A DNA stretch of 64,000 bases from Halovivax cerinus (lineage in GTDB: Archaea; Halobacteriota; Halobacteria; Halobacteriales; Natrialbaceae). A model generated the notes under the pieces. That model did no database searches. It was given only the letters and a program-made list of their open reading frames with translations, and had not been told where the DNA came from. The stretch spans positions 930,001 to 994,000 of the forward strand of contig NZ_CP101824.1 of assembly GCF_024498195.1 (NCBI RefSeq), in the 5' to 3' direction. The position numbers were made by a program, and so were the translations under genes. Positions 1-8,436 of the stretch are shown here, piece after piece; positions within the stretch are counted from its first letter, which is position 1; the number at the start of each line of letters is the position of its first letter.

Positions 1-1
1 C

Positions 2-1090
2 GCGAGGCGCCAGGCCGCGATGGTCGGCGAGCGACTCGAAGAACGGCGCTACGACGTCGACCTCGTCACGGTCGAGACCACCGGCGACCAACTCGCCGAC
101 GAGTTGATCCACCGGCTGGGAAAGACCGGCGCGTTCGTCCGCGAACTCGACGAGCGCGTCCTGGACGGCGACTGCGACGCGGCCATCCACTCGCTGAAGG
201 ACGTCCCCACCGAGCAACCGGACGAGCTCGTCACCGCGGCCGTCCCCGAGCGCGGTCCCGCCGAAGACGTCCTCGTCACCCCGGACGGGCAGACGCTCGA
301 CGGGCTGCCGGACGGAGCCACCGTCGGCACCTCCAGCCTCCGGCGGCGCGCCCTCCTGCTCGACCGGCGGCCCGATCTCACGGTCGAACCCCTCCGCGGG
401 AACGTCGACACGCGCATCGAGAAACTGCTCGCCCCGAGCCTCCAGGCCGAGCACGAGGCCCGAACCGAGGCGGACAAGGAGCGGAAGGGCCACGCCGGCG
501 AGGAGGACTTCGAACCCGAGTACGACCGGACCGTCGAGGAGTGGTTCGACGACCGCACGGAACTCGAGAAGGCGGCGCTGGGCCGCGACGTCGAGACGGC
601 GTACGACGCCATCGTCCTCGCCCGTGCCGGGCTCGAACGCAGCGGGCTCGCCCACGCCGTCGACTTCCACCCCTTGCCGACGACGACCTTCGTCCCCTCC
701 CCCGGCCAGGGCGCCCTCTGCGTGACGGCGACCGACGGCGAGACCGCCCGCGAGATCCAGTCGGCCATCGACCACCCGCGTAGCCGGGTCGAAGTGACCG
801 TCGAACGGACGATCCTCGCCACCCTCGGCGGGGGCTGCATCGCACCCCTGGGCATCCACGCCGTCGTGCAGGGCGAGTACGTCCACACCGCGGTTGCCGT
901 CTACGATCGCGACGGCGAGACGTCCGTGACCGCGACGCGCGACCTCCCGATCGAGACGCACGCGACCGCTGCCCACGAGTTCGCCCAGGAGCTCGCAGAC
1001 CGCGGCGCCGCCGACCTGATCGCGGACGCCAGGCGGGAACTCGAAGACGACGGCGAACCGGGGCCCGAAGACCAGCCGGAGGGGAAATAG
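2..1090 (+). CDS. hemC: hydroxymethylbilane synthase (porphobilinogen deaminase), 5'-truncated by the window edge
   Basis: HemC condenses four porphobilinogens into hydroxymethylbilane in cytoplasmic tetrapyrrole (haem, cobamide) synthesis. The reading frame is open from base 2, and the first visible residues ARRQAA match the LALRQA segment near the normal N-terminus, so only about ten residues are missing; the ATG at base 20 is internal. Family landmarks are TTGDQ, HSLKDVPT (substrate and cofactor loop), GTSSLRR, and the cofactor-binding cysteine in LGGGCIAPLG (codon 836-838). A charged insertion at roughly bases 430-590 is rich in E, D and K, as expected of a halophilic version. The stop codon directly abuts the ATG of hemD, so the two should be translated together. 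Confidence 0.96.
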   Translation, partial: ARRQAAMVGERLEERRYDVDLVTVETTGDQLADELIHRLGKTGAFVRELDERVLDGDCDAAIHSLKDVPTEQPDELVTAAVPERGPAEDVLVTPDGQTLDGLPDGATVGTSSLRRRALLLDRRPDLTVEPLRGNVDTRIEKLLAPSLQAEHEARTEADKERKGHAGEEDFEPEYDRTVEEWFDDRTELEKAALGRDVETAYDAIVLARAGLERSGLAHAVDFHPLPTTTFVPSPGQGALCVTATDGETAREIQSAIDHPRSRVEVTVERTILATLGGGCIAPLGIHAVVQGEYVHTAVAVYDRDGETSVTATRDLPIETHATAAHEFAQELADRGAADLIADARRELEDDGEPGPEDQPEGK

Positions 1091-1870
1091 ATGACCGACG
1101 GCGCGGCATCGGTCCGTCGGACGGCGGGCGACCGCCCGCGCGTCGCCGTCTTCAGGCCCGACGACGAGCGACTCGACCGCGCGTCCGACATCCTCGGCGA
1201 CCTCGGCGCCGAACCCGTCACCGACCCGATGCTCGCCGTCGAACCGACCGGTGACGCGCCCCGATCGGGCGCGGACTACGTCGTCCTGACGAGCAAGACC
1301 GGCGTCGAACTCGCCGCGGAGGCCGACTGGGTGCCCGGCGACGCCACCATCTGCGCCATCGGTCCGGCGACCGCCGACGCGCTCGAAGCGGCGGGCTACT
1401 CGGTCGACGTCGTCCCGGACGAGTACACGTCGAGCGGCCTCGTCGAGGCGCTCGTCGCCGAACCCGCTCTCGACGGGGCGTCGATCGAGGTCGCTCGGAG
1501 CGATCACGGGAGTCAGGTGCTCACCGACGGGCTCGCGGCTGCGGGCGCCGACGTTCACGAGACGATCCTGTATCGGCTCGTCCGACCCGACGGGAGCGGC
1601 GAGTCAGCCGACCTGGCTGCCGACGGGGACCTCGACGCGGCGTGTTTCACCTCCTCGCTCACGGTCGAGCACTTCCTCGCGGCGGCCGACGAACGCGGCG
1701 TGGGAGCGGCCGCTCGCGACGCGCTCGACGAGATCGTCGTGGGCGTCATCGGCGAACCGACCGCCGAGACCGCTCGCGACCGCGGGATCGACGTCGACGT
1801 CGTCGCGAGTGAGGCCACGTTCGAGGCGCTCGCGCGCGAGACGGTTGCGCGCCTCGGCGACCGGGCGTAA
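1091..1870 (+). CDS. hemD: uroporphyrinogen-III synthase
   Basis: HemD cyclises hydroxymethylbilane and inverts ring D to give uroporphyrinogen III, the next step after HemC. The protein has 259 residues, normal for the family. It shows the two-lobed HemD pattern: an N-terminal stretch (RVAVFRPDDERLD, then DYVVLTSKTGVE) and a second lobe with CAIGPATADAL, ARSDHGSQVLTDGL, ETILYRLVRP, FTSSLTVEHF and VVGVIGEPTAE. Sequence conservation is low in this family, so the call rests on this motif order plus position. It begins with no gap after the hemC stop codon, which supports a two-gene transcript. No promoter of its own is visible. Confidence 0.92.
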   Translation: MTDGAASVRRTAGDRPRVAVFRPDDERLDRASDILGDLGAEPVTDPMLAVEPTGDAPRSGADYVVLTSKTGVELAAEADWVPGDATICAIGPATADALEAAGYSVDVVPDEYTSSGLVEALVAEPALDGASIEVARSDHGSQVLTDGLAAAGADVHETILYRLVRPDGSGESADLAADGDLDAACFTSSLTVEHFLAAADERGVGAAARDALDEIVVGVIGEPTAETARDRGIDVDVVASEATFEALARETVARLGDRA

Positions 1871-1949
1871 CGAGACGCGAAAAACGAACGATTGCCGCGA
1901 TTTTCGAATCAAGTGCGGAACGGATCCGGGCGACCGAGCGCCCGTGCTA

Positions 1950-2606
1950 TCAGCGCTCGTCGGTGAGGTGACCAGTCAGGTACGATGCGGCGGGATCGAC
2001 CATCTTCCACAGTGCCCGACCGATCAGCGCCACCGGGACGAGCGCCACGAGGAGGAAGACGCCATCGTAGAGCCACATCGGGCCGTCGACGAGGGCGGCA
2101 AGCGGGACGAACCCGCGGTGGACGGTCAGGACGGCCGCCAGCACGAACGCCCAGACGGCCGCGGTGACGCCCGGCTCCCGAACCTCGCGAGGGCCGTCGA
2201 ACGCGCTGCGGACGTACCACGGGATAACCAGGGCGACGTACCCCAACACGGCCGCGAACGAGACGGCGAGGACGCCGCTCGCCACCGCCGCGAACGCCTC
2301 CCCGGTCGCGTTCAGACCGGGAAGCAAGCTCAACAGGAACAACACGACGACGATCGCCAGACCGCCCAGGACGGCGCTGGTTACCTTGCGGAGTGCTCGC
2401 TCGTCGTGCAGGGGTTTTCGCCACGATTCGGGTGTGAGCGGACCACGCCCAACCGGCTCGTCGGAGTCGGTCGGTGAGGCGTCGGACCCGGTCGGTGAAG
2501 CGTCGGACCCGGTCGGTGGATCGTCGTTGCCGGTTTCGGTCGGAGGACTATCGGTCGTGGACGTCGCGTCCGTCGACGCGTCGTCAGTGGATTCTGTACG
2601 GGGCAT
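1950..2606 (-). CDS. haloarchaeal integral membrane protein, function unknown
   Basis: I do not recognise the family. The protein (about 218 residues from the chosen start) has a hydrophilic N-terminal tail of roughly 65 residues rich in S, T, D and P, followed by four or five hydrophobic segments, for example AVLGGLAIVVVLFLLSLLPG, VASGVLAVSFAAVLGYVALV, AAVWAFVLAAVLTV and GVFLLVALVPVALIG. The tail contains a repeated GSDASPT unit encoded by a 21-bp tandem repeat. The start at 2606 is preferred over the upstream in-frame ATG at 2624 because the TATA-like box at 2634-2640 lies about 30 nt before 2606 but only about 12 nt before 2624. It converges with hemD, 79 bp away. Confidence 0.7.
   Translation of the reverse strand: MPRTESTDDASTDATSTTDSPPTETGNDDPPTGSDASPTGSDASPTDSDEPVGRGPLTPESWRKPLHDERALRKVTSAVLGGLAIVVVLFLLSLLPGLNATGEAFAAVASGVLAVSFAAVLGYVALVIPWYVRSAFDGPREVREPGVTAAVWAFVLAAVLTVHRGFVPLAALVDGPMWLYDGVFLLVALVPVALIGRALWKMVDPAASYLTGHLTDER
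2474..2533 (-). repeat. coding 21-bp tandem repeat in the membrane protein tail
   Basis: A 21-bp unit (plus strand gtcggtgaggcgtcggaccc plus one g) is present twice with one mismatch, and partly a third time. It encodes repeated Gly-Ser-Asp-Ala-Ser-Pro-Thr. The period is a multiple of three, so copy-number change would keep the frame. Confidence 0.75.
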
Positions 2607-2633
2607 TGCATCTCTTCGGTGCAACTGTGTCGA

Positions 2634-2640
2634 ATAAAAG
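2634..2640 (-). promoter_or_regulatory. TATA-like box for the membrane protein gene
   Basis: Minus-strand CTTTTAT lies 28-34 nt before the ATG at 2606, the spacing of a leaderless haloarchaeal promoter. It rules against the longer start at 2624. Confidence 0.5.
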
Positions 2641-2765
2641 GCACCGATCGTTCAGATGCGTTTTGCACACCGAACGGTCGTGAACGGTCCATCGTGTGCT
2701 AACTCAGGACACTGTCCGGCGACGGGTCGGCATCGACGCGTCCGACGAAGGCGGTGGTCCACGGG

Positions 2766-2772
2766 TTTATGA
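2766..2772 (+). promoter_or_regulatory. TATA-like box for the DHH phosphoesterase gene
   Basis: TTTATGA lies 25-31 nt before the ATG at 2797, consistent with a leaderless transcript and with that start codon. Confidence 0.5.
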
Positions 2773-2796
2773 CCGAAGCCGCCCGATACTCACCCG

Positions 2797-4284
2797 ATGG
2801 CAGGACCGGTGGCAGCCCTCGAAGATCGCGCGGTCGCGTGCGCGAGACGACTGCAGACGGCCGACCGCGTCCTGCTCGCCTCGCACATCGACGCCGACGG
2901 CCTCACGAGCGCGGCGGTCGCGGCGAGCGCACTGGAACGCGCCGGACTCCCGTTCGAAGTCGTCTTCGAGAAGCAACTCGACGAGGACGCGATCGCACAC
3001 GTTGCGCGGACCGACTACGAGACGGTCTGGTTCACCGACTTCGGTAGCGGCCAACTGGACGTCATCACCGACTACGCCGACGAGGCCGGCTTCACCCCCG
3101 TGATCGCGGATCACCACCAGCCCGCCGACGCCGACACCGAGTTTCACTGCAATCCGCTCCTCGAAGGGCTCGACGGTGCGAGCGAACTGTCGGGAGCCGG
3201 TGCCGCGTACCTCGTCGCGAGAGCGATGGCAGAAGAGACCGATCTCGCGACGGCCACCGAAGCGAGGGCCGACGGCGAGACCGTGGCCACGACCGTCCAG
3301 CCGGACAATCGCGACCTGGCCGCTCTCGCCGTCGTCGGCGCCGTCGGCGACATGCAAGCGTCGGGCGGCGAACTCCACGGCGCGAACGCCCAGATCGTGG
3401 CCGAGGGGGTCGACGCCGGCGTCCTGGAGGCCGGCACCGACCTCGCCCTCTACGGCACGCAGACGCGACCCTTGCCGAAGTTACTCGAGTACGCCACCGA
3501 CGTCCGCATTCCCGGTATCTCGAACGACCAGGGTGGCGCCATGCGTTTTCTCGACGGCCTCGATCTCGACCTGCGCGACGGGGGCGAGTGGCGGTGCTGG
3601 GGCGACCTCTCCCCCGACGAGCAGCAAACGGTCGCCAGTGCACTCGTCAAGCACGCCATCTCCCGCGGCGTCCCCGCCGACAAGATCGACGGTCTCGTCG
3701 GGACGAGTTACCAGCTCACCGCCGAATCGCCCGGGACCGAACTCCGGGCCGCGAGCGAGTTCTCGACCCTGTTGAACGCCACGGCCCGGTACGAGCGCGC
3801 CGACGTCGGCCTCGCGGTCTGTCTGGGCGATCGCGGCGACGCGCTCGAACGCGCTCGCGAACTCCTCCGGTCGCACCGGCGCAACCTCTCCGACGGGATC
3901 GATCTCGTGACGACCGAAGGCGTCACCAGAGAGGACCACGTCCAGTGGTTTCACGCCGGCGACCGGATCCGAGAGACGATCGTCGGCATCGTCGCCGGGA
4001 TGGCCCTCGGCAACGACGGCGTCGCTCGCGATCGACCCATCCTCGCCTTCGCCGAGAAGGCCGACGAACCCGACGCAGTGAAGGTTTCCGGTCGCGGCAC
4101 CCACACGCTCGTCCGCCAGGGACTGGACCTCTCCGCCGTCCTCGGCGAGGCCGCACGCCACGTCGACGGCGACGGCGGTGGACACGACGTCGCCGCCGGC
4201 GCGACCGTTCCCGCGGGTCGCGAACCCGACTTTTTACAACGTGCCGACGTGCTCGTCGGCGAGCAACTCGGACGCCGCGGGTGA
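2797..4284 (+). CDS. DHH-family phosphoesterase / RecJ-like single-strand nuclease
   Basis: The 495-residue protein has the DHH metal-binding motifs: HIDADG at residues 30-35, the WFTDFGSG aspartate, and ADHHQP with D105-H106-H107, followed by a C-terminal DHHA1-like half ending in a GGGHDVAAGA motif (GGGH) near residue 460. Proteins of this type in archaea are RecJ-like exonucleases, and some partner GINS and the replicative helicase; others cleave cyclic or nano-oligonucleotides. The length fits the archaeal RecJ-like group. A leaderless promoter fits the chosen start. Which of the several haloarchaeal RecJ paralogues this is cannot be decided from sequence alone. Confidence 0.88.
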   Translation: MAGPVAALEDRAVACARRLQTADRVLLASHIDADGLTSAAVAASALERAGLPFEVVFEKQLDEDAIAHVARTDYETVWFTDFGSGQLDVITDYADEAGFTPVIADHHQPADADTEFHCNPLLEGLDGASELSGAGAAYLVARAMAEETDLATATEARADGETVATTVQPDNRDLAALAVVGAVGDMQASGGELHGANAQIVAEGVDAGVLEAGTDLALYGTQTRPLPKLLEYATDVRIPGISNDQGGAMRFLDGLDLDLRDGGEWRCWGDLSPDEQQTVASALVKHAISRGVPADKIDGLVGTSYQLTAESPGTELRAASEFSTLLNATARYERADVGLAVCLGDRGDALERARELLRSHRRNLSDGIDLVTTEGVTREDHVQWFHAGDRIRETIVGIVAGMALGNDGVARDRPILAFAEKADEPDAVKVSGRGTHTLVRQGLDLSAVLGEAARHVDGDGGGHDVAAGATVPAGREPDFLQRADVLVGEQLGRRG

Positions 4285-4495
4285 GTCGGTCCACGACGAT
4301 CGGACGAAGTCGTCTCGTCGAAGCATCGTCCCGTCTGCTCGCCCCCGATGAATCTCATACCACGATACGAAATGTCGGATCATCCGACGCTACGCCGGTC
4401 ACCGCGGCTCGCCGAACGCGTCTCGCGAGGGTCCGTCAGAGTCGGACGTTCGAACCGTCGTCTTCTCGATGATGACGAAAAACGTTCGTCGTCGG

Positions 4496-4831
4496 CTACG
4501 GATCCCTCCAGATACGGACGAGCGCCAGTAACGAACCGACCCTGACGAACCCGGGCTGGACGGGCAGTACGCCGTCGCCGGGTGTCGAACGGACGTCGAA
4601 CCGTCGCGTCGGCAACGGGGCCGGTCGAACGCGGATGGCAAAGAGTCCGGGCGACCCCGACTCGAGCGCCCCACGCACGAGGGTGTACGGCAACCCCTCA
4701 CCGTCGTCGAGAAGATAGAGCGAGGAAGAGAGTCGCCCGACGGGTACCGTCAGACCTGCATTTCGGTACAGAACAACCTGGACTCGCGCGTGTGTAACGA
4801 CCCCACCCCACTGCAATCGATGTACTCGCAC
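4496..4831 (-). CDS. doubtful small ORF, possibly a gene remnant
   Basis: An uninterrupted frame of 111 codons with a GTG start has mostly GC-ending third positions and an ordinary residue mix, with segments such as VQVVLYRNAGLTVPVGRL and GSPGLFAIRV. No domain is recognised, the isoelectric balance is basic rather than acidic (unusual for this proteome), and there is no clear promoter. It may be a remnant of a longer gene or a chance frame. Confidence 0.2.
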   Translation of the reverse strand: MRVHRLQWGGVVTHARVQVVLYRNAGLTVPVGRLSSSLYLLDDGEGLPYTLVRGALESGSPGLFAIRVRPAPLPTRRFDVRSTPGDGVLPVQPGFVRVGSLLALVRIWRDP

Positions 4832-5297
4832 CGGTCGCCTGCGGACCCGAAATCGTCGCGACTGCCGACCGAGTACGCTTCTTCACGGCGAGGGTCTCGG
4901 TCGAAGCCCTGACCCTCGCTTACGACCGGCCCAGCCGGGGTGAGCGAGCGATCGATGCGGTGATGGCAAGTGGTGTCGTCGATGTCCGACTGGCGTACCC
5001 GCAGTTCGCGGACCGGTTCTGGGCGACACCAAAACGGAGTGAGCGTCCGCATCCCGGTCCGACGAGGTGCTTTCGTACAGACGTGTCATCGCCGACGCAT
5101 CTCCTGTCGGTCGTAGACGACAACGGCACCCCAGGCAACGGCCGAAAGCGAAGCGGCAGGGTCGCCAGTGTGCGCAGGAGGCGTTCGAACGGGATCGTGA
5201 CGGTTCCGATCGTCCCCACAGCACGGCGCGACCACCGTTCCGGTGCCGGCCGTCGATGTGACGATTCCGACCGGAGCGCGGGACGTTCGAAATTCAA

Positions 5298-5332
5298 TAT
5301 AGCAGTATACGATATAATATTTGAGTGAGTGG
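5298..5332 (+). promoter_or_regulatory. AT-rich element A
   Basis: A 35-bp AT-rich block begins TATAGCAGTATACG and ends GAGTGAGTGG. It matches element C (8203-8237, opposite strand) at 24 of 35 positions without gaps and resembles element B at 5852. The arrangement (TATA-like core followed by a GTGAGTG-like end) could be a promoter or an operator; no gene starts just downstream. Confidence 0.35.
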
Positions 5333-5851
5333 TCAGCACTACGGACCGGCTCGCGGAGACCCCGTCCACGGGTACAGCGACTATCGAGCGTAGCGCAACC
5401 GAGCCGACATCTGTAGATCGTCCAAGTCCGACCGAAAGCCGACCAACGTCGGCGTACCCCGGCGAATCCAAGGCCCTACGTCACCCGAGTGAGCGGAGCC
5501 CGATCAACCGGACGGCCACAACCCATCGTGTGTAGTCGACGATGTGCCGATCGTCCGACGTTCGACCGGGTCGCGAGGAGCAACACCGACCGAGCGGGAA
5601 GAGAACGCATCGAGCGCCCTGAGGCCGGAAATCGAGCTACCGGGCAGAGCATACCCAGCCATCGGACGAACAATCCGATAGTCGCCGATCGGCTACGCCT
5701 GCCAGCGAAGGAGCAGGCACTCCGGCACTTCAGACCGCCATTACGAGGGCGTGACAGGTCCCGGAGCCGCATCCGTTGGACCGACACCATCGTGGACGTA
5801 CCCGACGAACAGTGGACGGTCGCGACCATCGGAATCTCTTCACTCGACACT

Positions 5852-5890
5852 TATAGTAAATCGTATATCGCGATATAGAATGTGAGTGGG
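5852..5890 (+). promoter_or_regulatory. AT-rich element B with a 14-bp palindrome
   Basis: The block starts TATAGTAAATCG and ends GTGAGTGGG, like element A with small gaps. It contains the perfect palindrome TATATCGCGATATA at 5864-5877, a plausible site for a dimeric regulator. It lies just beyond the 3' end of the minus-strand gene at 5917-6276. Confidence 0.35.
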
Positions 5891-5916
5891 TACGATCCAG
5901 CGGGGCGTCCAGGCGC

Positions 5917-6276
5917 TCACACCTCGTCGAATTCGGCGCGAAACAGGCGACAGACGCCGATCGGGTCGGCGACGTCGGGAAGTTGCCGGTGCAGGGATTC
6001 GAGGTGCGACCGAAGTTTCGCCTGTAACTCCGCGCGCGTCGCGGCACGTAGAAGCGGGTCGGTCACGGCACACTCGCCAACATCGTACCGGAGTCGCAGC
6101 TCCCAGCACCGATGGACGCCTAGTCGAGCGTCCGGATCATCGGTGGTGACACTGACCAGTTCCAACGAAAAATCGCCATCGTCACACCGGATCACCACAC
6201 GCCCCGGCGATACGGGTCCGACGGACCACCCCGGCGGGAGGAGTTCACCGGGAAACCCGTCCCACTCCAGTGACAT
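5917..6276 (-). CDS. uncharacterised haloarchaeal protein
   Basis: The 119-residue product from the ATG at 6276 (MSLEWDGFPGELLPPGW) has an ordinary soluble-protein composition with a beta-rich first half (GRVVIRCDDGDFSLELVSV, CWELRLRYDVGE) and a helical second half (LLRAATRAELQAKLRSHLES) ending RLFRAEFDEV. I do not recognise a named family. The longer frame upstream to 6462 overlaps the promoter of the next, divergent gene and looks non-coding, so 6276 is preferred. It is divergent from the DUF5783 gene. Confidence 0.6.
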   Translation of the reverse strand: MSLEWDGFPGELLPPGWSVGPVSPGRVVIRCDDGDFSLELVSVTTDDPDARLGVHRCWELRLRYDVGECAVTDPLLRAATRAELQAKLRSHLESLHRQLPDVADPIGVCRLFRAEFDEV

Positions 6277-6396
6277 GGGTCGACCGATGCCAGCAGTCTG
6301 AATGTGGGTTGGGCTTGCGCACGCAACTCGATGGGTAAACAAGTCGTAGTACTCGTCCGACAGCGAGGGGGATGATTGGGCCCGTCCGATCGTCCG

Positions 6397-6404
6397 ACTT
6401 TTAG
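6397..6404 (+). promoter_or_regulatory. TATA-like box for the DUF5783 gene
   Basis: ACTTTTAG lies 24-31 nt before the ATG at 6428, the expected spacing for a leaderless transcript. Confidence 0.45.
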
Positions 6405-6427
6405 CCGACTGGTACGTCGAGACGGAC

Positions 6428-6745
6428 ATGGCCGACTTCGATCCGGAGAAATTCGAGGACAAGTACGCGAACTACTTCCCCGAACTCCAGCAGGCGTACA
6501 AGAACGCGTTCAATCGGATGAACGACCGGTACGATTCGCAGCTGGTCCACGCGATCGACCAGCAGGTGTTGAACGAGAGCGAACCGTTCTACGAGGGTGA
6601 CGGGGAGTTCCGCATCGAATTACCGGATGATCCGTACGATCGGCTTCAGGGCGTCGTCGTCCCCCAAGAGAAGTTCGAGGACGTCCTCGAGGTACACGTC
6701 GAAGAGATCGAGTCGGAACTCCGACGCGTGTTCGGATTCGCCTGA
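6428..6745 (+). CDS. DUF5783 family protein
   Basis: The 105-residue acidic protein has the look of the haloarchaeal DUF5783 family: FDPEKFEDKYANYFPEL at the N-terminus, then YKNAFNRMNDRY, then a C-terminal half with DPYDRLQGVVVPQEKFE and VEEIESELRRVFGF. It is predicted to be small, soluble and largely helical. The biochemical role of the family is unknown. It starts 151 bp from a divergent small gene and precedes a NifU-domain gene by 139 bp on the same strand; whether they share a transcript is unclear. Confidence 0.85.
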   Translation: MADFDPEKFEDKYANYFPELQQAYKNAFNRMNDRYDSQLVHAIDQQVLNESEPFYEGDGEFRIELPDDPYDRLQGVVVPQEKFEDVLEVHVEEIESELRRVFGFA

Positions 6746-6884
6746 TCGGACGACTGGCCTATCGGAACACACGTCCAACCTGCCCCTGCTGACTGCCAAG
6801 AGCTCGAACCGACACCCGACTGTCCGACACCACCCGAACGGGAGCGACGGAAGGCCTAAGGAGGTTCGCGCCCAAGCAAATTCT

Positions 6885-7241
6885 ATGAGCACGGAGACCC
6901 AGGAGGGAGACGACCTGGAAGAGCGCGTCGCCAACTTCCTGCGACGTAACTTCCCGCAGATTCAGATGCACGGCGGCAGTGCCGCGATACAGGACATCGA
7001 TCGCGAGACGGGCGAGGTCTCGATCGCGCTCGGCGGCGCCTGCAGCGGCTGTGGCATCTCGCCGATGACGATCCAGGCGATCAAGAGCCGGATGGTCAAG
7101 GAGATACCGGAGATCACGCAGGTCAACGCCCACACCGGCATGGACGACGGTGGCATGGGAGGCGGCGGGATGAGCCCGTCGTTCCCCGGCGAAACCGTCG
7201 ACGACGAGGACGACGACGAAGGCCCGCAGGCACCGTTCTAG
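6885..7241 (+). CDS. NifU C-terminal-domain iron-sulfur protein
   Basis: The 118-residue protein is a single NifU-like (Nfu) domain. These domains assemble and pass on iron-sulfur clusters in the cytoplasm. It has the expected pattern: an N-terminal helix (LEERVANFLRRNFPQIQMHG), a short strand pair, and the cluster-binding motif GACSGCGISP with Cys53 and Cys56, followed by the MTIQAIKSRMVKEIPEI helix. The C-terminal tail is Gly/Met-rich and then acidic. The ATG at 6885 fits the family N-terminus; the longer frame upstream is not supported. An AAGGAGGT-like string 18-25 nt upstream is too distant for an ordinary ribosome-binding site. Confidence 0.92.
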   Translation: MSTETQEGDDLEERVANFLRRNFPQIQMHGGSAAIQDIDRETGEVSIALGGACSGCGISPMTIQAIKSRMVKEIPEITQVNAHTGMDDGGMGGGGMSPSFPGETVDDEDDDEGPQAPF

Positions 7242-7453
7242 GGTTCGGATCGGTACGGCGGCGTTTTGCCACGATCGAAATCAGCCGAGAGCGGCGCACT
7301 CGTGCGTGCGAGGACGATATTCTCGAACGAGTTGCGTATCGACGAGGGCGTTCACCAGCCGGCGAGTCGAACGACAACCAGCCTTGTAGTCGAAAGAAAC
7401 CCCCGCGCCGAATTCCGTATCGTCGCATAGAGTGTATTCACACCTTCGGGTGA

Positions 7454-7579
7454 CGAAATTCTCGCGCACGCACTCTCGACGTCTTCGAGACCGGCAGGGA
7501 CGACGCAGCAAAGCGTGCGGCGATACGAGCGCTGATCAGAGAAGCGAGGGGAGCCGGCACAGGAGACCCGGAGAGATAG
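7454..7579 (+). pseudogene. possible 3' remnant of a coding sequence
   Basis: A 41-codon open stretch follows an in-frame TGA and lacks any start codon. It reads like a helical C-terminus (DDAAKRAAIRALIREARG) before a TAG stop. No family was recognised, and chance cannot be excluded. Confidence 0.15.
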
Positions 7580-8202
7580 GAGGGGCCCACGTTGTGCAGG
7601 GAGTTTCTGCGATGCACGCAGGAGCTCGCCTTCGCGGCGCTCACGTGGCGGCTTCGTCCCACGGCATTGGCGGTCGGTTTCACCGGCCGCCCTCTCGACG
7701 AACCCCGGCATCCGCAAGAACGGAAGGACCCTTTTCAAGATCACGAGAGGGCTGTGGAGCGTTGGTATGTAGAACGTTGGTAACACGAACGGTTCGCGCG
7801 CGCGTGTGAAACACTACTACCGACCCACGTTACCACCGATCCACGGATGCCCCCAACCGGTACTGCGACCGTCGATCTTCCAACCCTGGGACCCCAGGAT
7901 CGAGTCGGGCCGGATCCCGCACACCCGGGCGAACTAGACGCCAGTCGACCGATCAGCCGAGCACTCCGATCACGACGGTGCCGGCACGAGTACGAGACAG
8001 TTCGTCCGATAACCGATATCGGTCGGTCCCGTTCGCGATCCGCCCGTGTTCGCTTACGAGACCCTCGTCCGCGTCGGAGTCTGGTGATGTCGTTTCGCCC
8101 AGTATCGGCCGTACCACCCACCGTACCTGGTCTGGATCGTTGACACTGCCGTTGAGGTCCTCGAACAATCCGCAGGGAGCGGACCGATACCGGCCAGACG
8201 CG

Positions 8203-8237
8203 CAATCCACTTATATATTGAAGCGTATTCCACTATA
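8203..8237 (-). promoter_or_regulatory. AT-rich element C, inverted relative to A
   Basis: On the minus strand the block begins TATAGTGGAATACG, contains ATATATAAG, and ends GTGGATTG. It aligns with element A at 24 of 35 positions without gaps. If it is a promoter, it would read leftwards into the gene-poor 7.2-8.2 kb stretch. Confidence 0.35.
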
Positions 8238-8436
8238 CCAAAATATGTGGCGAAGCGAACGACGGGTGAGACTGGAGTCGAATTCTGCCCACAACCGAAA
8301 TTCGGCTGGCAGTACAGACCACGGGGGCCGAATTGGTCACTGACGGGCGGGTTCGACCGGAGAGGTGAACGGAGAACGCGGCGTTCGTCGATGATGGTAC
8401 CCGACGGATTCGCGAGCAAGTACACCCGTGGCGTCG

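Larger units (their letters stand above)
4285..5916. other. 1.6-kb stretch without a convincing gene
   Basis: None of the open frames here has the acidic composition or a recognisable domain typical of the surrounding genes; most are Arg/Ser-rich frames of the kind produced by reading GC-rich DNA out of frame. GC content falls locally, with strongly AT-rich blocks at 5291-5325 and 5850-5880. The most protein-like frame is on the minus strand at 4496-4831. The segment may hold decayed genes or non-coding transcripts. Confidence 0.6.
7242..8436. other. 1.2-kb stretch without a convincing gene
   Basis: No frame here looks like an intact haloarchaeal gene. Two fragments are suggestive. On the plus strand, 7454-7579 reads 41 codons with protein-like content (TLDVFETGRDDAAKRAAIRA) before a TAG but has no start codon. 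On the minus strand, 7953-8210 is an 85-codon acidic frame (GTG start) beside element C. Short near-repeats GTTGGTA occur at 7761-7781. I checked for tRNA-, RNase P- and SRP-RNA-like motifs and found none. Confidence 0.55.

Noticed and set aside
4960-5471. Protein-coding gene on either strand in the 5-kb region
   Set aside because: The frames are Arg/Ser-rich with scattered rare codons, and none has a promoter at the right distance or a recognisable domain.
7242-8436. SRP RNA, RNase P RNA or tRNA gene
   Set aside because: No conserved RNase P core motif, SRP domain IV motif or T-loop-like GGTTCGAATCC pattern was found on either strand.
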